From assembly GCF_027158005.1 (NCBI RefSeq), contig NZ_JAPVLQ010000003.1, positions 434,001-498,000 of the forward strand: a DNA stretch of 64,000 bases, in the 5' to 3' direction. The notes under the pieces were generated by a model that did no database searches, had not been told where the DNA came from, and saw only the letters and a list, made by a program, of their open reading frames with translations. Of this stretch, positions 44,675 through 55,282 are shown piece after piece (the stretch's first letter is position 1; every line of letters begins with the position of its first letter). The position numbers and the translations under genes were made by a program. The stretch comes from Rhodococcus sp. H36-A4. GTDB lineage: Bacteria; Actinomycetota; Actinomycetes; Mycobacteriales; Mycobacteriaceae.

Positions 44675-44706
44675 ACGTTACCCACCCGCGGAGCACCGAC
44701 TACGCT
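44675..44706. promoter_or_regulatory. Overlapping divergent leaderless promoters for yaaA and proS
   Basis: On the minus strand TAACGT (44675-44680) stands 8 nt before the yaaA GTG (44666). On the plus strand TACGCT (44701-44706) stands 8 nt before the proS GTG (44715). The two -10 hexamers are 20 bp apart, so each promoter's -35 zone falls on the other's -10. Confidence 0.6.
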
Positions 44707-44714
44707 CGTACCCC

Positions 44715-46466
44715 GTGATCACCCGTCTTTCGCAGCTCTTCCTCCGCACTCTTCGTGACGACCCCGCCGACGCCGAAGTCGACAGCCACAAGCTGTTGGT
44801 TCGTGCAGGTTACGTTCGTCGTATCGCGCCGGGTGTGTATTCCTGGCTGCCGCTCGGCCTGAGAGTGCTGCGCCAGATCGAACGAGTCGTTCGTGAAGAG
44901 ATGAACGCGATCGGTGCGCAGGAGATCTCGCTACCGGCGTTGCTGCCGCGCGAGCCGTACGAGACCACCAATCGATGGACCGATTACGGCGACGCACTGT
45001 TCAAGCTGAAGGACCGTAAGGGCAACGACATGTTGCTCGGTCCCACCCACGAGGAACTCTTCGCCTTGATGGTGAAGGGTGAATACAACTCGTACAAGGA
45101 CCTGCCGGTCACGCTTTATCAGATCCAGACCAAGTATCGCGACGAGGAACGCCCGCGCGCGGGCATTCTGCGCGGACGCGAGTTCGTCATGAAGGACTCC
45201 TACTCGTTCGACATGGACGAGGACGGGCTGAAGCGGTCCTATGCGGCACACCGCGAGGCCTACCAGAAGATCTTTGCTCGGCTCGGGGTCAAGTACGTCA
45301 TCGTGGCGGCGACATCCGGCGCGATGGGCGGAAGTGCATCCGAGGAATTCCTCGCCGAGAGCGACATCGGTGAAGACACATACGTGCGGTGCATCGAATC
45401 TGGCTACGCGGCGAATGTCGAAGCCGTCACGACTCCCGCGCCGCCATCGTTGCCGATCGAGGGGCAGCCTGCCGCCGTCGATCACGAGACGGGTGACACA
45501 CCCACCATTGCCACGTTGGTCGAGTGGGCCAATTCGGTCGATCTCGGCCGCACAGTCACCGCCGCGGACATGTTGAAGAACGTTCTGCTCAAGGTGCGCA
45601 ACGCAGAAGGGGAGTGGGAGTTGCTCGCGGTCGGCCTGCCCGGCGACCGTGAGGTCGACGAGAAGCGCCTCGAAGCGTCCCTTGAGCCTGCCGAATTCGC
45701 GCTGCTCACCGACGCGGACTTCGAGGCCAATCCGTTCCTGGTGAAGGGCTACATCGGACCACGTGCGCTGCAGGCCAACGGCGTTCGCTACCTCGTCGAC
45801 CCCCGTGTAGTCGACGGTACGTCGTGGATCACCGGTGCTGATATCAAGGGCAAGCATGTAGTGGGCCTGGTGGCCGGAAGAGACTTCACCCCGGACGGCA
45901 CCATCGAAGCCGCCGAGGTACGCAACGGTGACCTGTCGCCGGACGGCCGCGGCCCGTTGGTCAGTGCGCGCGGAATCGAAATCGGCCATATCTTCCAACT
46001 CGGCTACAAGTACACCGACGCTTTCAAGGTCGATGTACTCGGCGAGAGTGGCAAGCCCGTTCGCCTCGTCCAGGGTTCCTATGGCGTCGGCGTTTCGCGT
46101 CTGGTCGCCGTCGTCGCCGAGCAGATGCACGACGACAAGGGGCTGCGTTGGCCGGCAGAAGTGTCTCCGGCAGACGTGCACTTGGTCATCGCCAACAAGG
46201 ACGAAGCGGCACGTGCCGGTGCCGAGTCCATTGCGGCGGCACTCGACGCGCAGGGCCTCGACGTGCTTTTCGACGATCGGAAGGCATCGCCGGGTGTCAA
46301 GTTCAAGGACTCCGAACTTATCGGAGTGCCGGTCGTAGTCGTCGTCGGTAGGGGATGGGCCGAGGGCAAGGTCGAACTCCGTGACCGCTTCACCGGTGAG
46401 AGCCGTGACCTCGATACCGAGACCGCTGTCGCCGACATCGTCGAAACGGTACGTGGAAAATTGTGA
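44715..46466 (+). CDS. proS: Prolyl-tRNA synthetase (bacterial type)
   Basis: ProS charges tRNA-Pro. The 583-residue protein is of the bacterial type with an inserted editing domain. Motif 1 region [20 protein letters not shown], motif 2 [21 protein letters not shown], the YbaK-like insertion (about 225-395, with [22 protein letters not shown] in part), motif 3 [12 protein letters not shown], and a C-terminal anticodon domain ([15 protein letters not shown]). It starts at GTG 44715, as the first bases of a leaderless transcript. Confidence 0.97.
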   Translation: MITRLSQLFLRTLRDDPADAEVDSHKLLVRAGYVRRIAPGVYSWLPLGLRVLRQIERVVREEMNAIGAQEISLPALLPREPYETTNRWTDYGDALFKLKDRKGNDMLLGPTHEELFALMVKGEYNSYKDLPVTLYQIQTKYRDEERPRAGILRGREFVMKDSYSFDMDEDGLKRSYAAHREAYQKIFARLGVKYVIVAATSGAMGGSASEEFLAESDIGEDTYVRCIESGYAANVEAVTTPAPPSLPIEGQPAAVDHETGDTPTIATLVEWANSVDLGRTVTAADMLKNVLLKVRNAEGEWELLAVGLPGDREVDEKRLEASLEPAEFALLTDADFEANPFLVKGYIGPRALQANGVRYLVDPRVVDGTSWITGADIKGKHVVGLVAGRDFTPDGTIEAAEVRNGDLSPDGRGPLVSARGIEIGHIFQLGYKYTDAFKVDVLGESGKPVRLVQGSYGVGVSRLVAVVAEQMHDDKGLRWPAEVSPADVHLVIANKDEAARAGAESIAAALDAQGLDVLFDDRKASPGVKFKDSELIGVPVVVVVGRGWAEGKVELRDRFTGESRDLDTETAVADIVETVRGKL

Positions 46467-46538
46467 TCGTGTGGTTCGGCGGTTCGGGTCTGTTACTGAC
46501 TGGTAGCTTCGGGGCAGCCGACTAGGAAAGGTGACCAC

Positions 46539-48260
46539 ATGGCCCACCTCACGTTGTTCGATCCCGCGACGTACGATCCGACCCAGTTCGACGACGAAAC
46601 GCGGCGCCAGTTGCGATCGCTGATCGACTGGTTCGAGGATCGAGGTAAGGCCAGATTGCTCGCCGACGACCTCGAAGCCGTCTGGACCAGCGACTTCCTC
46701 GACTTCGTTGCCAAGGAGAAGTTGTTCGCGACGTTTTCGACGCCGGCGGCATATGCCGCGGGCGACTCCGACAAGCGATGGGATGCCTCTCGTAATGCTG
46801 CCCTGAGTGAAATCCTCGGCTTCTACGGACTGTCCTACTGGTATGCCTGGCAGGTCACCGTACTCGGACTCGGACCGATCTGGATGAGCGAGAACGAGGA
46901 GGCCAAGCGCCGTGCAGCGCGAGCGCTGGACGGCGGGTCCGTGATGGCGTTCGGGCTGTCCGAGCGCGCCCATGGTGCCGACGTCTACTCGACGGATATG
47001 TTGCTGCGGCCCTCGGACGAAGAGGGCGTCACGTTTCGGGCGTCGGGGGAGAAGTACTACATCGGCAACGGCAACGTCGCAGGCATGGTCTCGGTGTTCG
47101 GTCGCCGCACCGACCTGGATGGGGCGGATGCCTACGTGTTCTTCGTCGCGGACAGTAGTCATCCCGAATATGTTCTACGTGACAACGTGATTCACGGCCA
47201 AATGTTCGTCAGCACGTTCACCCTCGAGGACTACCCGGTCCGAGCCGAGGACATTTTGCACATTGGTGCAGACGCGTTTTCCGCCGCTCTCAATACCGTC
47301 AACGTCGGTAAGTTCAACCTCTGCACGGGTTCGATCGGCATCACCGAGCACGCGTTCTACGAATCGATCACGCACGCGCACAACAGGGTTCTCTACGGCA
47401 ACCGGGTTACCGAATTTCCGCATGTGCGTGCAAGTTTCGTCGACGCCTACTCGCGACTGATCGCGATGAAGCTCTTCAGTGGGCGGGCAGTCGACTACTT
47501 CAGGTCCGCAAGCCTCGAGGATCGGCGATACCTGCTGTTCAACCCGATGACCAAGGCCAAGGTGACCTCCGAAGGCGAGACCGTGGTCAGGTTGCTGCAC
47601 GATGTGATCGCAGCGAAGGGATACGAGAAGAACACGTACTTTCGTGAGGCCGCACAGATGATCGGAACCCTTCCCAAGCTCGAGGGCACGGTGCACGTCA
47701 ACGTCGCGCTCATGCTCAAGTTCATGCCGGCATACATGTTCGCCCCGTTGGTCTACCCCGACGTCGACACACGTGACGACGCTTCCGACGACGCGTTCTT
47801 CTTCGCTCAGGGTCCCGCCCGCGGAGCGGGGAAAGTGCGATTCCACGACTGGGAGTCGACGTACGAAAAATTTTCACATGTTCCCAACGTGGCACGGTTC
47901 TACGAGCAGGCTTCGGCCTTCAAGACGTTCCTGACCGACACCGCACCGGATGAAGCCCAGCAGAAGGATCTGGACTTCCTACTCAATGTGGGGCACCTGT
48001 TCTCGTTGATCGTCTACGGCCACCTGATTCTGGAATCGGCCGAGAAGGTCTCCACCGAGTTGCTCGATCAGATCTTCGACTTTCAAATTCGTGACTTCTC
48101 CGGTTACGCAGTTGCTCTGCACGGTAAGCCGTCCTCTACCGAGGCGCAGCAGGCGTGGGCGCTTGCCGCGATCCGCAAGCCGGTGGTCGATCTCGCTCGC
48201 TTCGACGCAGTGTGGTCCGAAGTAGTGTCCTACGACGGCGCGTACGAAATGAGGGGCTGA
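46539..48260 (+). CDS. Acyl-CoA dehydrogenase/oxidase-like flavoprotein
   Basis: The 573-residue protein has the acyl-CoA dehydrogenase fold with divergent motifs: MAFGLSERAHGADVYST (in place of the usual LTEP-GSD), KYYIGNGNVAGMVSVFGR, GKFNLCTGSIGITEHAFYES, then YGNRVTEFPHVRASFVDAYSR and LLHDVIAAKGYEKNTYFREA. An extra C-terminal helical part (about 460-573) makes it longer than ordinary 380-400-residue enzymes, closer to acyl-CoA oxidases or FadE5-like forms. A catalytic Glu cannot be assigned with certainty. AGGAAAGGTGACC lies before the ATG. No beta-oxidation partners are near. Confidence 0.8.
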   Translation: MAHLTLFDPATYDPTQFDDETRRQLRSLIDWFEDRGKARLLADDLEAVWTSDFLDFVAKEKLFATFSTPAAYAAGDSDKRWDASRNAALSEILGFYGLSYWYAWQVTVLGLGPIWMSENEEAKRRAARALDGGSVMAFGLSERAHGADVYSTDMLLRPSDEEGVTFRASGEKYYIGNGNVAGMVSVFGRRTDLDGADAYVFFVADSSHPEYVLRDNVIHGQMFVSTFTLEDYPVRAEDILHIGADAFSAALNTVNVGKFNLCTGSIGITEHAFYESITHAHNRVLYGNRVTEFPHVRASFVDAYSRLIAMKLFSGRAVDYFRSASLEDRRYLLFNPMTKAKVTSEGETVVRLLHDVIAAKGYEKNTYFREAAQMIGTLPKLEGTVHVNVALMLKFMPAYMFAPLVYPDVDTRDDASDDAFFFAQGPARGAGKVRFHDWESTYEKFSHVPNVARFYEQASAFKTFLTDTAPDEAQQKDLDFLLNVGHLFSLIVYGHLILESAEKVSTELLDQIFDFQIRDFSGYAVALHGKPSSTEAQQAWALAAIRKPVVDLARFDAVWSEVVSYDGAYEMRG

Positions 48261-48281
48261 CTCAGCCGAGTCGGCAGCGGT

Positions 48282-48722
48282 TCACGGTTGCCCGGGGAAC
48301 GGGACGGTCGGCGGAGCTACACCCAGGATTTCACGCCAGTTCGCCAGTCGTAACGCGGCTTCTGTGAGCGCAGTGACTCCGGTCTCCCGCGTGGGGCCGG
48401 ACTCGCTGCGCTCGATGACCGACCTCCACGCGATCGAAGTGTCGATCTCGGCCTGGGCGGCAAGCTGCGCCGACGTGACGGGATCGTTGACCGGAAACGG
48501 GATGGAATATGCCGGGCTGGCAAGCGGTGGGGTGACGCTCGCGGCGCGCAACGCATCGAGGGTTGCGTCTCGACGTGCGCGGTGCGCTGCAGCGTCCGCC
48601 GCGATGAGGCCCCCACGGGCCGGATTCGAGAATGCGCCGACGACGCCGTACGCAAAGATCGCGGCGTATTCGGCGTTCAACGCGTCGACGAGTGCTTGCT
48701 GTTCGATGCCGAGATCGCTCAT
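48282..48722 (-). CDS. DUF4439 ferritin-like protein
   Basis: The 146-residue protein fits DUF4439, a ferritin-like four-helix domain of Mycobacteriales (Rv2844 type). It begins IEQQALVDALNAEYAAIFAYG and shows HRARRDATLDAL and AIAWRSV-like TSIAWRSVIERSE, with Glu and His where a di-iron site would be (E18, H47 region), but metal binding is not proved. It has no signal peptide. The start overlaps the stop of the upstream lipoprotein gene (ATGA), so the two proteins are probably made together. Confidence 0.8.
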   Translation of the reverse strand: MSDLGIEQQALVDALNAEYAAIFAYGVVGAFSNPARGGLIAADAAAHRARRDATLDALRAASVTPPLASPAYSIPFPVNDPVTSAQLAAQAEIDTSIAWRSVIERSESGPTRETGVTALTEAALRLANWREILGVAPPTVPFPGQP

Positions 48723-49222
48723 GGCAACACCACCGCCAGTTCGACGGCGCAGGCTGCGCTGATCGACCCCAGCAGGCCTGCGCGATAACCGGATTCGCTT
48801 TTCGCCGAGTCCGCTGCGCCCCGTTGAGATTCATTGAGATCGGCCTCGAGTTCCTCCAAGGTCGGTGGCGGCACTGCAACCTGCGTCGATGTGGTCGACG
48901 TGGTTGCGCTCTCTTCCGCGGTGTGACCCGCCACGCGATCGATTTCAGCGGACAGGGCGTCGGCGTGTGCCGTTCGTTCCGTCTGGACGACGCTCAAGGG
49001 CCCGGCCAGGGTGGGGCTCAGCGCGATCAGGGCGCCTGCGGCGGCTGCGTCGCGACGCGCAAGTCGGAGGTGGCTGGTGAGAGTGTCGAGTTGCGGGCCG
49101 GGGTCGGTGTCGGAGGAACATCCGGCAGTCGTGGCGAGCCCGACTGCGGTGAGAGCGGCGCCACCGGTCAAGCGCAGTGCGCCACGGCGGCTGAGGGTGC
49201 GGGGGAGAGCGAACGTCGACAC
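48719..49222 (-). CDS. Probable Tat/Sec lipoprotein, unknown function
   Basis: The 167-residue protein starts [20 protein letters not shown], with a twin-Arg-like SRRGALRL and lipobox TTAGC, so it is likely a lipoprotein. The mature part is helical (residues 45-110) and ends in [18 protein letters not shown]. The C-terminal half of the helix pattern resembles ferritin-like bundles, as in its downstream neighbour. GTG 49222 was chosen for the signal peptide; an earlier start at 49273 is possible but would bury it. It is divergent from rimP. Confidence 0.7.
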   Translation of the reverse strand: MSTFALPRTLSRRGALRLTGGAALTAVGLATTAGCSSDTDPGPQLDTLTSHLRLARRDAAAAGALIALSPTLAGPLSVVQTERTAHADALSAEIDRVAGHTAEESATTSTTSTQVAVPPPTLEELEADLNESQRGAADSAKSESGYRAGLLGSISAACAVELAVVLP

Positions 49223-49374
49223 GGGAACATCGTGCCAGGTGCATTCTGCATCTCGTGCACCCAGGCTGGTCACGAACGCTTCCCGTTGGCGTTAGGCTGT
49301 GCGTTCGCCACTTACGGATTCGATCACACTGCTGGTGGGGTCCGACCACAACTGAACGAGGAGTTTTCGCAACG

Positions 49375-49950
49375 ATGCCTGTTCCGTCCAAGGAGAGGGT
49401 CATCGCACTCCTGTCCGACCTGGTGACCAGCCGTGGGTTCGATTTGGAAGATGTCAACGTGGTCTCGGCAGGTAAGCACAGTGCCGTACGCATCATGGTC
49501 GATCGCGAAGAGGGGATCGACCTCGACACGTTGCCGTCGCTCAGCCGTGAGATCTCCGACATATTCGACGCGGTGTCGGATTTCGGTGATGCTCCTTACA
49601 CCCTCGAGGTAACCACTCCTGGAGTCGATCGTCCGCTCACCGAGGATCGCCATTGGCGGCGCGCACGCGGACGGGTGGTCCGATTCAAGTTGGAGAACGA
49701 AAAGTTCGACGCACGTGTCGGTCACCTCGAAGGCCGATCGCTCACTGTGGTCACTCGTGACAAGGGTGTTCTCGCGACCCGAGTCGTGGAGCTCGATGAT
49801 GTTGTGAAGGCTGTTGTGCAAGTAGAATTCTCGAAGCCGAAGGCAGACGAGATGGAGCTGGCGGGCGGCGTTGTCGACGGCAGGCCTGCTCCTGCTGACA
49901 ACGACGAGATAGTGAACGTGGAAACACCGGAAGAAGGGTCCGACAAGTGA
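49375..49950 (+). CDS. rimP: Ribosome maturation factor RimP
   Basis: RimP assists 30S subunit assembly. From ATG 49375 it is 191 residues; GAGGAG lies 11 nt upstream. The N-domain begins [20 protein letters not shown] and holds [20 protein letters not shown] and [20 protein letters not shown]; the C-domain is Sm-like (GRVVRFKL). The tail from about 160 is acidic. The stop overlaps the nusA start as GTGA. It opens the rimP-nusA-ylxR-infB operon. Confidence 0.95.
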   Translation: MPVPSKERVIALLSDLVTSRGFDLEDVNVVSAGKHSAVRIMVDREEGIDLDTLPSLSREISDIFDAVSDFGDAPYTLEVTTPGVDRPLTEDRHWRRARGRVVRFKLENEKFDARVGHLEGRSLTVVTRDKGVLATRVVELDDVVKAVVQVEFSKPKADEMELAGGVVDGRPAPADNDEIVNVETPEEGSDK

Positions 49951-50957
49951 ATATCGACATCGCGGCGTTACGCGCCATCGAAGCGGACAAGGGGGTGTCG
50001 ATCGAAACCGTCATCTCGACGATTCAGTCCGCCCTGTTGACCGCTTACCGGCACACCGAGGGCCATCAGCCCCATGCGTGGATCGACGTCAATCGCAAGA
50101 CAGGTTCGGTGCGAGTGATGGCGAAAGAGATCGACGGTGACGGCAACACCATCTCGGAGTGGGACGACACCCCTCAGGGGTTCGGCCGTATCGCTGCGAC
50201 GACGGCCCGGCAGGTAATCCTGCAGCGTCTGCGTGACGCCGAGCACGAGCGCTCGTTCGGCGAGTATGCGACGCACGAGGGTGAGATCGTGGGCGGGGTC
50301 ATTCAGCGGGACACCAGAGCAAATGCCAAGGGTACGATCATCGTGCGGATCGGCAGCGATGCGAACGGCGCAGACGGCGTGCTGCCGCCTGCAGAGCAGG
50401 TGCCAGGTGAGAGTTACGAGCACGGCGAACGAATCAAGTGCTACGTGGTCGGAGTCGCCCGGGGGCAGCGCGGACCGCAGATCACCCTCTCGCGTACCCA
50501 CCCCAACCTCGTGCGCAAGCTGTTTGCACTCGAGGTTCCAGAAATCGCCGACGGGTCGGTCGAGATCGTCGCTGTTGCGCGCGAGTCCGGTCACCGATCG
50601 AAGATCGCAGTCAAATCCACGGTGTCGGGTCTCAACGCCAAGGGTGCGTGCATCGGGCCGATAGGTCAGCGAGTGCGCAACGTGATGAGCGAACTGGCCG
50701 GTGAGAAGATCGACATCATCGACTTCGACGATGATCCCGCGACCTTCGTCGGGAATGCGCTGTCTCCGTCGAAGGTTGTGTCGGTCACGGTCGTGGATGC
50801 CGAGGCTCGTGCCGCGCGTGTGGTCGTCCCGGAATATCAACTGTCGCTCGCGATCGGTAAAGAAGGACAGAACGCCCGGCTGGCAGCGAGGCTGACCGGC
50901 TGGCGCATCGATATCCGCAGCGACGCGGCCACGGCACCCGAGTCCACCAGCGCGTAA
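49947..50957 (+). CDS. nusA: Transcription termination/antitermination factor NusA
   Basis: NusA binds RNA polymerase and RNA at pauses. At 336 residues it is the short actinobacterial form without the C-terminal acidic repeats. Domains: RNA-polymerase-binding N-domain (1-105), S1 (about 110-180, [11 protein letters not shown]), KH1 ([20 protein letters not shown] and [15 protein letters not shown]) and KH2 ([21 protein letters not shown]). The GTG start overlaps the rimP stop by 4 bp. Confidence 0.97.
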   Translation: MNIDIAALRAIEADKGVSIETVISTIQSALLTAYRHTEGHQPHAWIDVNRKTGSVRVMAKEIDGDGNTISEWDDTPQGFGRIAATTARQVILQRLRDAEHERSFGEYATHEGEIVGGVIQRDTRANAKGTIIVRIGSDANGADGVLPPAEQVPGESYEHGERIKCYVVGVARGQRGPQITLSRTHPNLVRKLFALEVPEIADGSVEIVAVARESGHRSKIAVKSTVSGLNAKGACIGPIGQRVRNVMSELAGEKIDIIDFDDDPATFVGNALSPSKVVSVTVVDAEARAARVVVPEYQLSLAIGKEGQNARLAARLTGWRIDIRSDAATAPESTSA

Positions 50958-51001
50958 GGGTGGAATGCGGAGTTCGAGGCAATACAGCGGTAGAGTGGTC
51001 G

Positions 51002-51364
51002 ATGGTTCGGAATGAACTCTCTGCCCTGAGTCATGAGAGCATCGGTTCGGCGGCAGTCCGTCAGCCGGTGAGAACATGTGTCGGGTGCAAGGAGCGAGCT
51101 CCGGCCGCCGGTCTGCTGAGAGTTGTGGTTCGTGATCGAGATTCCACGGAATCGGTGATCGTGCCAGATGTCGACCACAGGCTTCCCGGTAGAGGTGCAT
51201 GGTTGCATCTCGACCCGAGATGTCTGGAGAATGCAGAACGGCGCCGTGCATTCGGTAGAGCGCTACGCGTGTCGGGATCTACCGACTCGTCAGCGGTCGT
51301 CTCCTTTCTCGAAGGAGACGACGACAGAGATTCACCCCTCGAGAAGAACAGGCAACAGCACTGA
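51002..51364 (+). CDS. YlxR/RnpM family RNA-binding protein (DUF448)
   Basis: The 120-residue protein holds the YlxR fold: RTCVGCKERAPAAGLLRVV and GRGAWLHLDPRCLENAERRRAF with the two cysteines and basic groove typical of the family. YlxR (RnpM) has been linked to RNase P and RNA regulation. ATG 51002 is preceded by TAGAGT at 50991-50996, only 5 nt away, so a separate promoter inside the operon is possible. An ATG at 50960 is the alternative start. Confidence 0.85.
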   Translation: MVRNELSALSHESIGSAAVRQPVRTCVGCKERAPAAGLLRVVVRDRDSTESVIVPDVDHRLPGRGAWLHLDPRCLENAERRRAFGRALRVSGSTDSSAVVSFLEGDDDRDSPLEKNRQQH

Positions 51365-51461
51365 TGAGCACACCGTGAAGCACCAACGATGAACGTCCAT
51401 CGGAGTTAACCCGAGGTCGTGCGGGCACCATTCCTCGCTCGGCCTCTCAGTGAGGAGAGCA

Positions 51462-54365
51462 GTGCCAGGTAAGGCCCGCGTACACGAGTTGGCTAAAGAA
51501 CTCGGTGTCACCAGTAAAGAACTACTCGCACGGCTCAAAGAGCAAGGCGAGTTCGTCAAATCCGCATCGTCCACGGTAGAGGCGCCAGTAGCGCGTCGCG
51601 TCCGTGAATCCTTCCCGGCCGGAAAGCCGGACACCGGTGCTCCCAACGGCGCACAGGCCAGTGGCGGCGGCGAACAGGCCAGTGGCAGCGCGCCGAAGCC
51701 TGCTTCGGCTGCCAAGCCCGGCGGACCTCGCCCCGGACCCAAGCCGACCCCGCGCCCGACTCCTGCTGCTCCCGTGGCGCAGGAACCAGTCGCAGCCGAG
51801 GCTCCCGTAGCGCCAGTATCGACCCCGGCGCCCGCACCGGCCGCTCCGGCACCATCCGTCCCGGCTCCAGCTGCTCCGGCAGAACAAGCTCCTGCAGCAC
51901 CGGCCGCCGCCACTACAGAGGCCACAGCAGCGCCTGCCCCGGCAGGTCCCAAGCCTGGCGCACCCGGCCCCAAGCCGGGCCCCAAGGCTCCGCGTGTCGG
52001 TAACAACCCGTATTCGTCCGCTCCCGCCGAGCGTCCTGCCCCGCGTCCCGCATCGGGCGCACCACGCCCGGGCGGTAGCAGTCGACCTGCTCCGGGTCAG
52101 GGTGGACCTCGTCCGGCAGCACCGGGCGGTGCACGTCCGGCCGCGGCTGGTCAGGGCGCCCCTCGCCCAGCGGGCCCGGGCGGACCTCGTCCGAGCCCGG
52201 GTTCCATGCCTCCTCGTCCCAACCCCGGCGCGATGCCGACCCGTTCGGCACGTCCGAGCCCAGCGGCAGGCCGCCCCGGCGGCCGTCCCGGCGGTGCTCC
52301 AGGTGGTCGTCCAGGTGGAGCAGGCGCCGGCGGTTACCGCGGTGGCGGCGCACCGGGTGCTCCAGGTGGAGCTCCCGCAGGTGGAGCTCCCGCAGGTGGC
52401 TTCCGCGGTCGTCCCGGCGGCGGTGGCCGTCCAGGTCAGCGTGGTGCAGCTGCAGGTGCTTTCGGTCGTCCCGGCGGAGCAGTTCGCCGCGGTCGCAAGT
52501 CGAAGCGGGCAAAACGCGCCGAGTACGAGAGCATGCAGGCACCCGCTGTCGGCGGCGTCAGGTTGCCACGCGGCAACGGTGAGACCATCCGTCTCGCCCG
52601 CGGCGCGTCGCTGTCGGATTTCGCGGACAAGATCGATGCGAACCCAGCAGCACTCGTACAAGCCTTGTTCAACCTCGGCGAGATGGTCACTGCCACTCAG
52701 TCCGTGAACGACGAGACCCTCGAACTGCTCGGCGGCGAAATGAACTACGTCGTTCAGGTCGTCAGCCCAGAGGACGAAGATCGCGAACTGCTCAACGCAT
52801 TCGACCTCACCTACGGCGAGGACGCCGGCGGTGAAGAGGACTTGGAGCAGCGGCCTCCCGTCGTCACGGTCATGGGTCACGTCGACCATGGCAAGACGCG
52901 ACTGCTGGACTCGATCCGAAACACCACGGTCCGCGAAGGCGAGTCCGGTGGCATCACCCAGCACATCGGTGCTTACCAGGTGCTTACCGAACTCGAAGGC
53001 AACGAGCGTTTGGTTACCTTCATCGATACGCCTGGTCACGAGGCCTTCACGGCCATGCGTGCTCGAGGTGCCAAGGCAACCGACCTCGCGATCCTGGTTG
53101 TTGCAGCCGACGACGGTGTCATGCCGCAGACGGTCGAAGCGATCAACCATGCGCAAGCTGCAGATGTCCCGATCGTGGTGGCGATCAACAAGATCGACAA
53201 GGAAGGCGCAAACCCGGACAAGATCCGGCAGCAGCTGACCGAGTACGGACTTGTGGCCGAGGAATACGGCGGCGACACCATGTTCGTCGAGATCTCGGCG
53301 AAGCAGGGCACCAACATCGACGCACTTCTCGAAGCTGTGTTGCTCACAGCAGATGCCTCACTGGATCTGCGTGCCAACCCGGACATGGACGCTCAGGGTG
53401 TCGCCATCGAGGCGCACCTCGACCGTGGTCGTGGACCGGTTGCGACCGTGCTCATCGCTCGTGGAACGTTGCGTGTCGGTGACTCGATCGTCGCCGGTGA
53501 TGCCTATGGTCGCGTCCGTCGAATGGTCGACGAGCACGGCGAAGATGTCATCGAGGCATTGCCGTCCCGTCCGGTGCAGGTCATCGGCTTCACGTCGGTG
53601 CCCGGTGCAGGCGACAACCTGTTGGTCGTCGACGAGGATCGCATTGCCCGTCAGATCGCCGATCGACGCAACGCTCGCAAGCGCAATGCGCTTGCCGCGA
53701 AGTCTCGTAAGCGCATCAGCCTGGACGATCTCGATGCAGCGTTGAGGGAGACCTCACAGCTGAACTTGATCCTCAAGGGTGACAACTCGGGAACCGTGGA
53801 GGCTCTCGAAGAGGCACTGGTCGGTATCCAGATCGACGACGAGGTCGAACTGCGCGTCATCGACCGCGGTGTCGGCGGCGTCACGGAGACAAACGTCAAC
53901 CTGGCGTCGGCATCGAACGCGATCATCATCGGATTCAACGTTCGAGCGGAGGGCAAGGCCACCGAGCTGGCCAACCGTGAAGGCGTCGACATCCGGTACT
54001 ACTCGGTGATCTACCAGGCCATCGACGAGATCGAAAGCGCGCTCAAGGGCATGCTCAAGCCCGTCTACGAAGAGGTTGCGCTCGGCCAGGCCGAGATTCG
54101 TGCAATGTTCCGTTCTTCGAAGGTCGGAAGTATTGCTGGTTGTCTCGTCACCTCGGGTACCATCCGTCGCAATGCGAAAGCACGACTGCTGCGTGACAAC
54201 AAGGTGGTTGCCGAGACCGTCACCATTTCCTCGCTTCGGCGGGAAAAGGAGGACGTGGTCGAGGTGCGTGAGGGCTACGAATGCGGTCTCACGGTGACGT
54301 ACTCGGACATCAAGGTTGGCGATGTCGTCGAGGCGTACGAGCTCCGTGAAAAGGCTCGCGACTAG
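51462..54365 (+). CDS. infB: Translation initiation factor IF-2
   Basis: IF-2 positions initiator tRNA. From GTG 51462 (AGGAG 4 nt upstream; protein [20 protein letters not shown]) it has 967 residues. N-terminal IF2_N, then about 300 residues of Pro, Ala and Gly low complexity with GGAPAG-like repeats, a second IF2_N ([20 protein letters not shown]), the G-domain with GHVDHGKT (472-479), DTPGHEAF and NKID, then domains II to IV. An earlier GTG at 51450 is possible. A terminator-like hairpin follows the stop. Confidence 0.96.
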   Translation: MPGKARVHELAKELGVTSKELLARLKEQGEFVKSASSTVEAPVARRVRESFPAGKPDTGAPNGAQASGGGEQASGSAPKPASAAKPGGPRPGPKPTPRPTPAAPVAQEPVAAEAPVAPVSTPAPAPAAPAPSVPAPAAPAEQAPAAPAAATTEATAAPAPAGPKPGAPGPKPGPKAPRVGNNPYSSAPAERPAPRPASGAPRPGGSSRPAPGQGGPRPAAPGGARPAAAGQGAPRPAGPGGPRPSPGSMPPRPNPGAMPTRSARPSPAAGRPGGRPGGAPGGRPGGAGAGGYRGGGAPGAPGGAPAGGAPAGGFRGRPGGGGRPGQRGAAAGAFGRPGGAVRRGRKSKRAKRAEYESMQAPAVGGVRLPRGNGETIRLARGASLSDFADKIDANPAALVQALFNLGEMVTATQSVNDETLELLGGEMNYVVQVVSPEDEDRELLNAFDLTYGEDAGGEEDLEQRPPVVTVMGHVDHGKTRLLDSIRNTTVREGESGGITQHIGAYQVLTELEGNERLVTFIDTPGHEAFTAMRARGAKATDLAILVVAADDGVMPQTVEAINHAQAADVPIVVAINKIDKEGANPDKIRQQLTEYGLVAEEYGGDTMFVEISAKQGTNIDALLEAVLLTADASLDLRANPDMDAQGVAIEAHLDRGRGPVATVLIARGTLRVGDSIVAGDAYGRVRRMVDEHGEDVIEALPSRPVQVIGFTSVPGAGDNLLVVDEDRIARQIADRRNARKRNALAAKSRKRISLDDLDAALRETSQLNLILKGDNSGTVEALEEALVGIQIDDEVELRVIDRGVGGVTETNVNLASASNAIIIGFNVRAEGKATELANREGVDIRYYSVIYQAIDEIESALKGMLKPVYEEVALGQAEIRAMFRSSKVGSIAGCLVTSGTIRRNAKARLLRDNKVVAETVTISSLRREKEDVVEVREGYECGLTVTYSDIKVGDVVEAYELREKARD

Positions 54366-54425
54366 TCGATTCGCAGCAGTAGTGCCGTAGTGGAGCATTG
54401 GGGAGTAACACTGCACTAGATCGAG

Positions 54426-54461
54426 GAGCCGGCGGCGGTATGTCAGTACCGCCGCCGGCTC
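54426..54461 (+). terminator. Strong hairpin after infB
   Basis: GAGCCGGCGGCGGTA and TACCGCCGCCGGCTC form a perfect 15-bp stem around TGTCAG, 60 bp after the infB stop. Only TTCGTTCG follows, so termination may be partial and downstream genes may still be read through. Confidence 0.7.
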
Positions 54462-54490
54462 TTCGTTCGAACCTGAGTAAGGATGGCCGC

Positions 54491-54781
54491 GTGTATCTGG
54501 GGGCGCTCGAGTTGGACGTGTTGTTGGGCGACGTTCGTTCGCTCGTTGAGAAGCGTTCGAAGGTCGATCCTGTTCTCACGGAGTTACACCGCTTCGGGGT
54601 TTCGGCCGCGGAGACGGGTGAGCTCGGGCGTTTTCGGCGGTCGTTGTTCGGAATTGCGGCTGCCGGGTCGGATATCGACGGGTTGCACGACAAGCTCGAC
54701 GAATGCGAACGGCATATCGCGGAGCGACAAGATCTGGAATTGTTGGCGGTCAGAAGAAGAATTTTCGGTCCCGAGGACTGA
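54491..54781 (+). CDS. DUF503 family protein
   Basis: The 96-residue protein is DUF503 (YlxP-like), a short ferredoxin-like fold found between infB and rbfA in many bacteria: [41 protein letters not shown] (in part), [17 protein letters not shown] and [14 protein letters not shown] 54491 lies 9 nt after AAGGA. A longer open frame from 54398 runs through the hairpin and is not supported. Function is not established; a role around ribosome assembly is suggested only by position. Confidence 0.85.
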   Translation: MYLGALELDVLLGDVRSLVEKRSKVDPVLTELHRFGVSAAETGELGRFRRSLFGIAAAGSDIDGLHDKLDECERHIAERQDLELLAVRRRIFGPED

Positions 54782-54809
54782 CTCGGACCCTATGAGGAGC
54801 GTGATTGAC

Positions 54810-55277
54810 ATGGTGGATCCAGCGAGAGCTCGCAAGCTCGCCAAGCGAATTGCCGCCATCGTCGCCACGGCGATCGATCATGAGATCAAAGATCCCCGTC
54901 TGGCGTTCGTGACCGTCACCGATTGCAAGGTGACAGCGGATCTGCACGACGCAACCGTGTATTACACGGTGATGGGCGAAGACTTGGATACCGCCCCGGA
55001 TCTTCAGGCTGCATCTGCGGGGTTGGAGAAGGCCAAAGGTGTACTTCGGTCGAAAGTCGGTGCAGGGACCGGTGTTCGCTTCACACCGTCGTTGACGTTC
55101 GTGACCGATACTGTTCCGGACACTGCGCGTCATATGGAAAACCTCCTCGAGCGTGCACGCCTCGCCGACAGCGAAGTCGCCAGGGCGGCAGCCTCGGCCA
55201 AGCCTGCGGGTGAGGCCGATCCGTACAAGGCGCCGCGGGAGACGGTCGACGGTTCCGAGTCGACCGACGTGGACTGA
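54810..55277 (+). CDS. rbfA: Ribosome-binding factor A
   Basis: RbfA aids 30S maturation and cold adaptation. From ATG 54810 it is 155 residues, beginning [18 protein letters not shown] with the KH-like body: [33 protein letters not shown], and [21 protein letters not shown] (in part). Residues after 125 form an unordered actinobacterial tail. AGGAG lies 10 nt before; a GTG at 54801 is the alternative. The next gene begins 5 bp after its stop. Confidence 0.95.
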   Translation: MVDPARARKLAKRIAAIVATAIDHEIKDPRLAFVTVTDCKVTADLHDATVYYTVMGEDLDTAPDLQAASAGLEKAKGVLRSKVGAGTGVRFTPSLTFVTDTVPDTARHMENLLERARLADSEVARAAASAKPAGEADPYKAPRETVDGSESTDVD

Positions 55278-55282
55278 TAGAG

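Noticed and set aside
46494-46510. TTACTGACTGGTAGC as a TetR/FadR-type operator before the acyl-CoA dehydrogenase-like gene
   Set aside because: Only the outer three bases of each arm pair; symmetry is too weak to claim without a matrix.
44931-47162. 743-codon open frame on the minus strand
   Set aside because: It is antisense to proS and the acyl-CoA dehydrogenase-like gene, both with strong motifs. Its protein has no recognisable domain; open antisense frames are common in GC-rich DNA.
49968-51251. 427-codon minus-strand frame
   Set aside because: Antisense to nusA and ylxR, no recognisable domain.
51522-53156. 544-codon minus-strand frame
   Set aside because: Antisense to infB; Thr/Cys/Arg-rich product mirrors the infB low-complexity region.
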